This document shows positions 4,821 through 5,263 of a stretch of 5,263 nt of DNA, piece after piece. Every line of letters begins with the position of its first letter. Positions within the stretch are counted from its first letter, which is position 1. Where the stretch lies: assembly GCA_031276775.1 (NCBI GenBank), contig JAISML010000180.1, positions 1-5,263 on the forward strand, written 5' to 3'. The translations under genes and the position numbers were made by a program. The DNA comes from Eubacteriales Family XIII. Incertae Sedis bacterium. Its GTDB lineage: Bacteria > Bacillota > Clostridia > Peptostreptococcales > Anaerovoracaceae. A model generated the notes under the pieces. The model saw only the letters and a list, made by a program, of their open reading frames with translations. It did not search any database and was not told the DNA's origin.

Positions 4821-5263
4821 TCACGCTTCCTCTTCGGCATATTTGTCCCGCCCCATAAATTTAAAACCGAGGTTCATCACGATGACGGCAAGCTTGCTCA
4901 AAAAAGATTTTCCGGGCGCGCGCATAACGCGGGCGAAGATGCTTTTTATGCGGTATGTCTCGCGCCAAGCTTCATGATACAATTCCAGCAACCGCTCCGG
5001 CGACACGTTTTGCGGTCTGAAAACAACCTCGGCCTGCGTGTAGCGCCCCCAGTCCTCGGTCAGGATCCGTCCCTGCTCTTTCATCCGCTTGTGCAGATCG
5101 GTGCCCGGCGTCGGCGTCAGGATGAAATAAATCGCGATGTCGACGCCGAGGGCGCGTATCCTTTGGGGGAGCAGAACCAGATCCTGCTCCGTGTCCGAGT
5201 CCAGGCCCAAAAGGAACGTTCCGTTCACGCTCATGCCGTGACGGTGGATGTTCGCGATCGCTT
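4821..5263 (-). CDS. Radical SAM protein (B12-binding type likely), C-terminal 146 residues
   Basis: The gene enters from the right edge and stops with TGA at 4823-4821. An internal ATG at 5234 exists, but upstream codons continue the conserved helix (AIANIHRHG), so it is not the start. Visible motifs are typical of the second half of a radical SAM core in B12-binding members: GTFLLGLDSD (visible residues 14-23), TPTPGTDLHKRM (about 49-60) and GRIL with an acidic/aromatic run. A basic C-terminal tail ends in EEEA. The cluster cysteines and any cobalamin domain lie outside the window, so membership of the class rests on similarity to its neighbour. The whole visible segment aligns by eye with residues about 293-440 of the next gene, including Y/F-x-x-SIF-x-R near the end, so the two are probably paralogues. 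One base separates the genes, implying co-translation. Confidence 0.85.
   Translation of the reverse strand, partial: AIANIHRHGMSVNGTFLLGLDSDTEQDLVLLPQRIRALGVDIAIYFILTPTPGTDLHKRMKEQGRILTEDWGRYTQAEVVFRPQNVSPERLLELYHEAWRETYRIKSIFARVMRAPGKSFLSKLAVIVMNLGFKFMGRDKYAEEEA

Noticed and set aside
3227..4858. Plus-strand open frame of 543 codons
   Set aside because: It is exactly antisense to the radical SAM gene, which has clear catalytic motifs. The plus frame shows no domain and is a by-product of GC-biased codons.

Overview
The window looks like a piece of a moderately GC-rich genome, probably an anaerobic Gram-positive (Clostridia-like) gut or sediment bacterium. The evidence for this is indirect. 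There are tandem cobalamin-dependent radical SAM enzymes. There is also a Sec-exported protein built from Gly-rich 'ITINSGTITA...GAGIGGG' rungs, a style common in clostridial surface proteins. The Shine-Dalgarno sites are G-rich and the spacers carry sigma-70-like promoters. No gene identifies a genus.

Every supported gene is on the minus strand, so transcription runs from the right end to the left. From 5263 down to 2407 lies a tight three-gene cluster. The first gene is the C-terminal end of a B12-binding-type radical SAM protein (cut by the window edge). One base later comes a complete B12-binding radical SAM protein. The last is a protein of two GNAT-like halves whose start overlaps the preceding gene by 17 bases. 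The two radical SAM proteins look like paralogues. The spacing implies one operon with translational coupling, and the likely theme is stepwise modification (radical chemistry, then acyl transfer) of an unidentified substrate.

From 2406 to 1584 is about 820 bases with no convincing protein gene but much non-coding structure. It holds a promoter at 2294-2324, a hairpin-rich stretch ending in a Rho-independent terminator at 2073-2116 (a candidate small RNA), and a G10 homopolymer. It also holds a perfect 12-bp inverted repeat at 2003-2050 and a second promoter at 1931-1959. That second promoter opens a leader of about 340 nt, which contains a tiny ORF whose start codon sits in a hairpin loop.

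From 1583 down to base 1 is the N-terminal 527 codons of a secreted, Gly-rich, beta-solenoid-like repeat protein, whose gene runs off the left edge. The most unusual parts of the window are the intergenic RNA and leader region and the paired radical SAM/GNAT cluster. No link between the enzyme cluster and the secreted protein can be shown from sequence alone.
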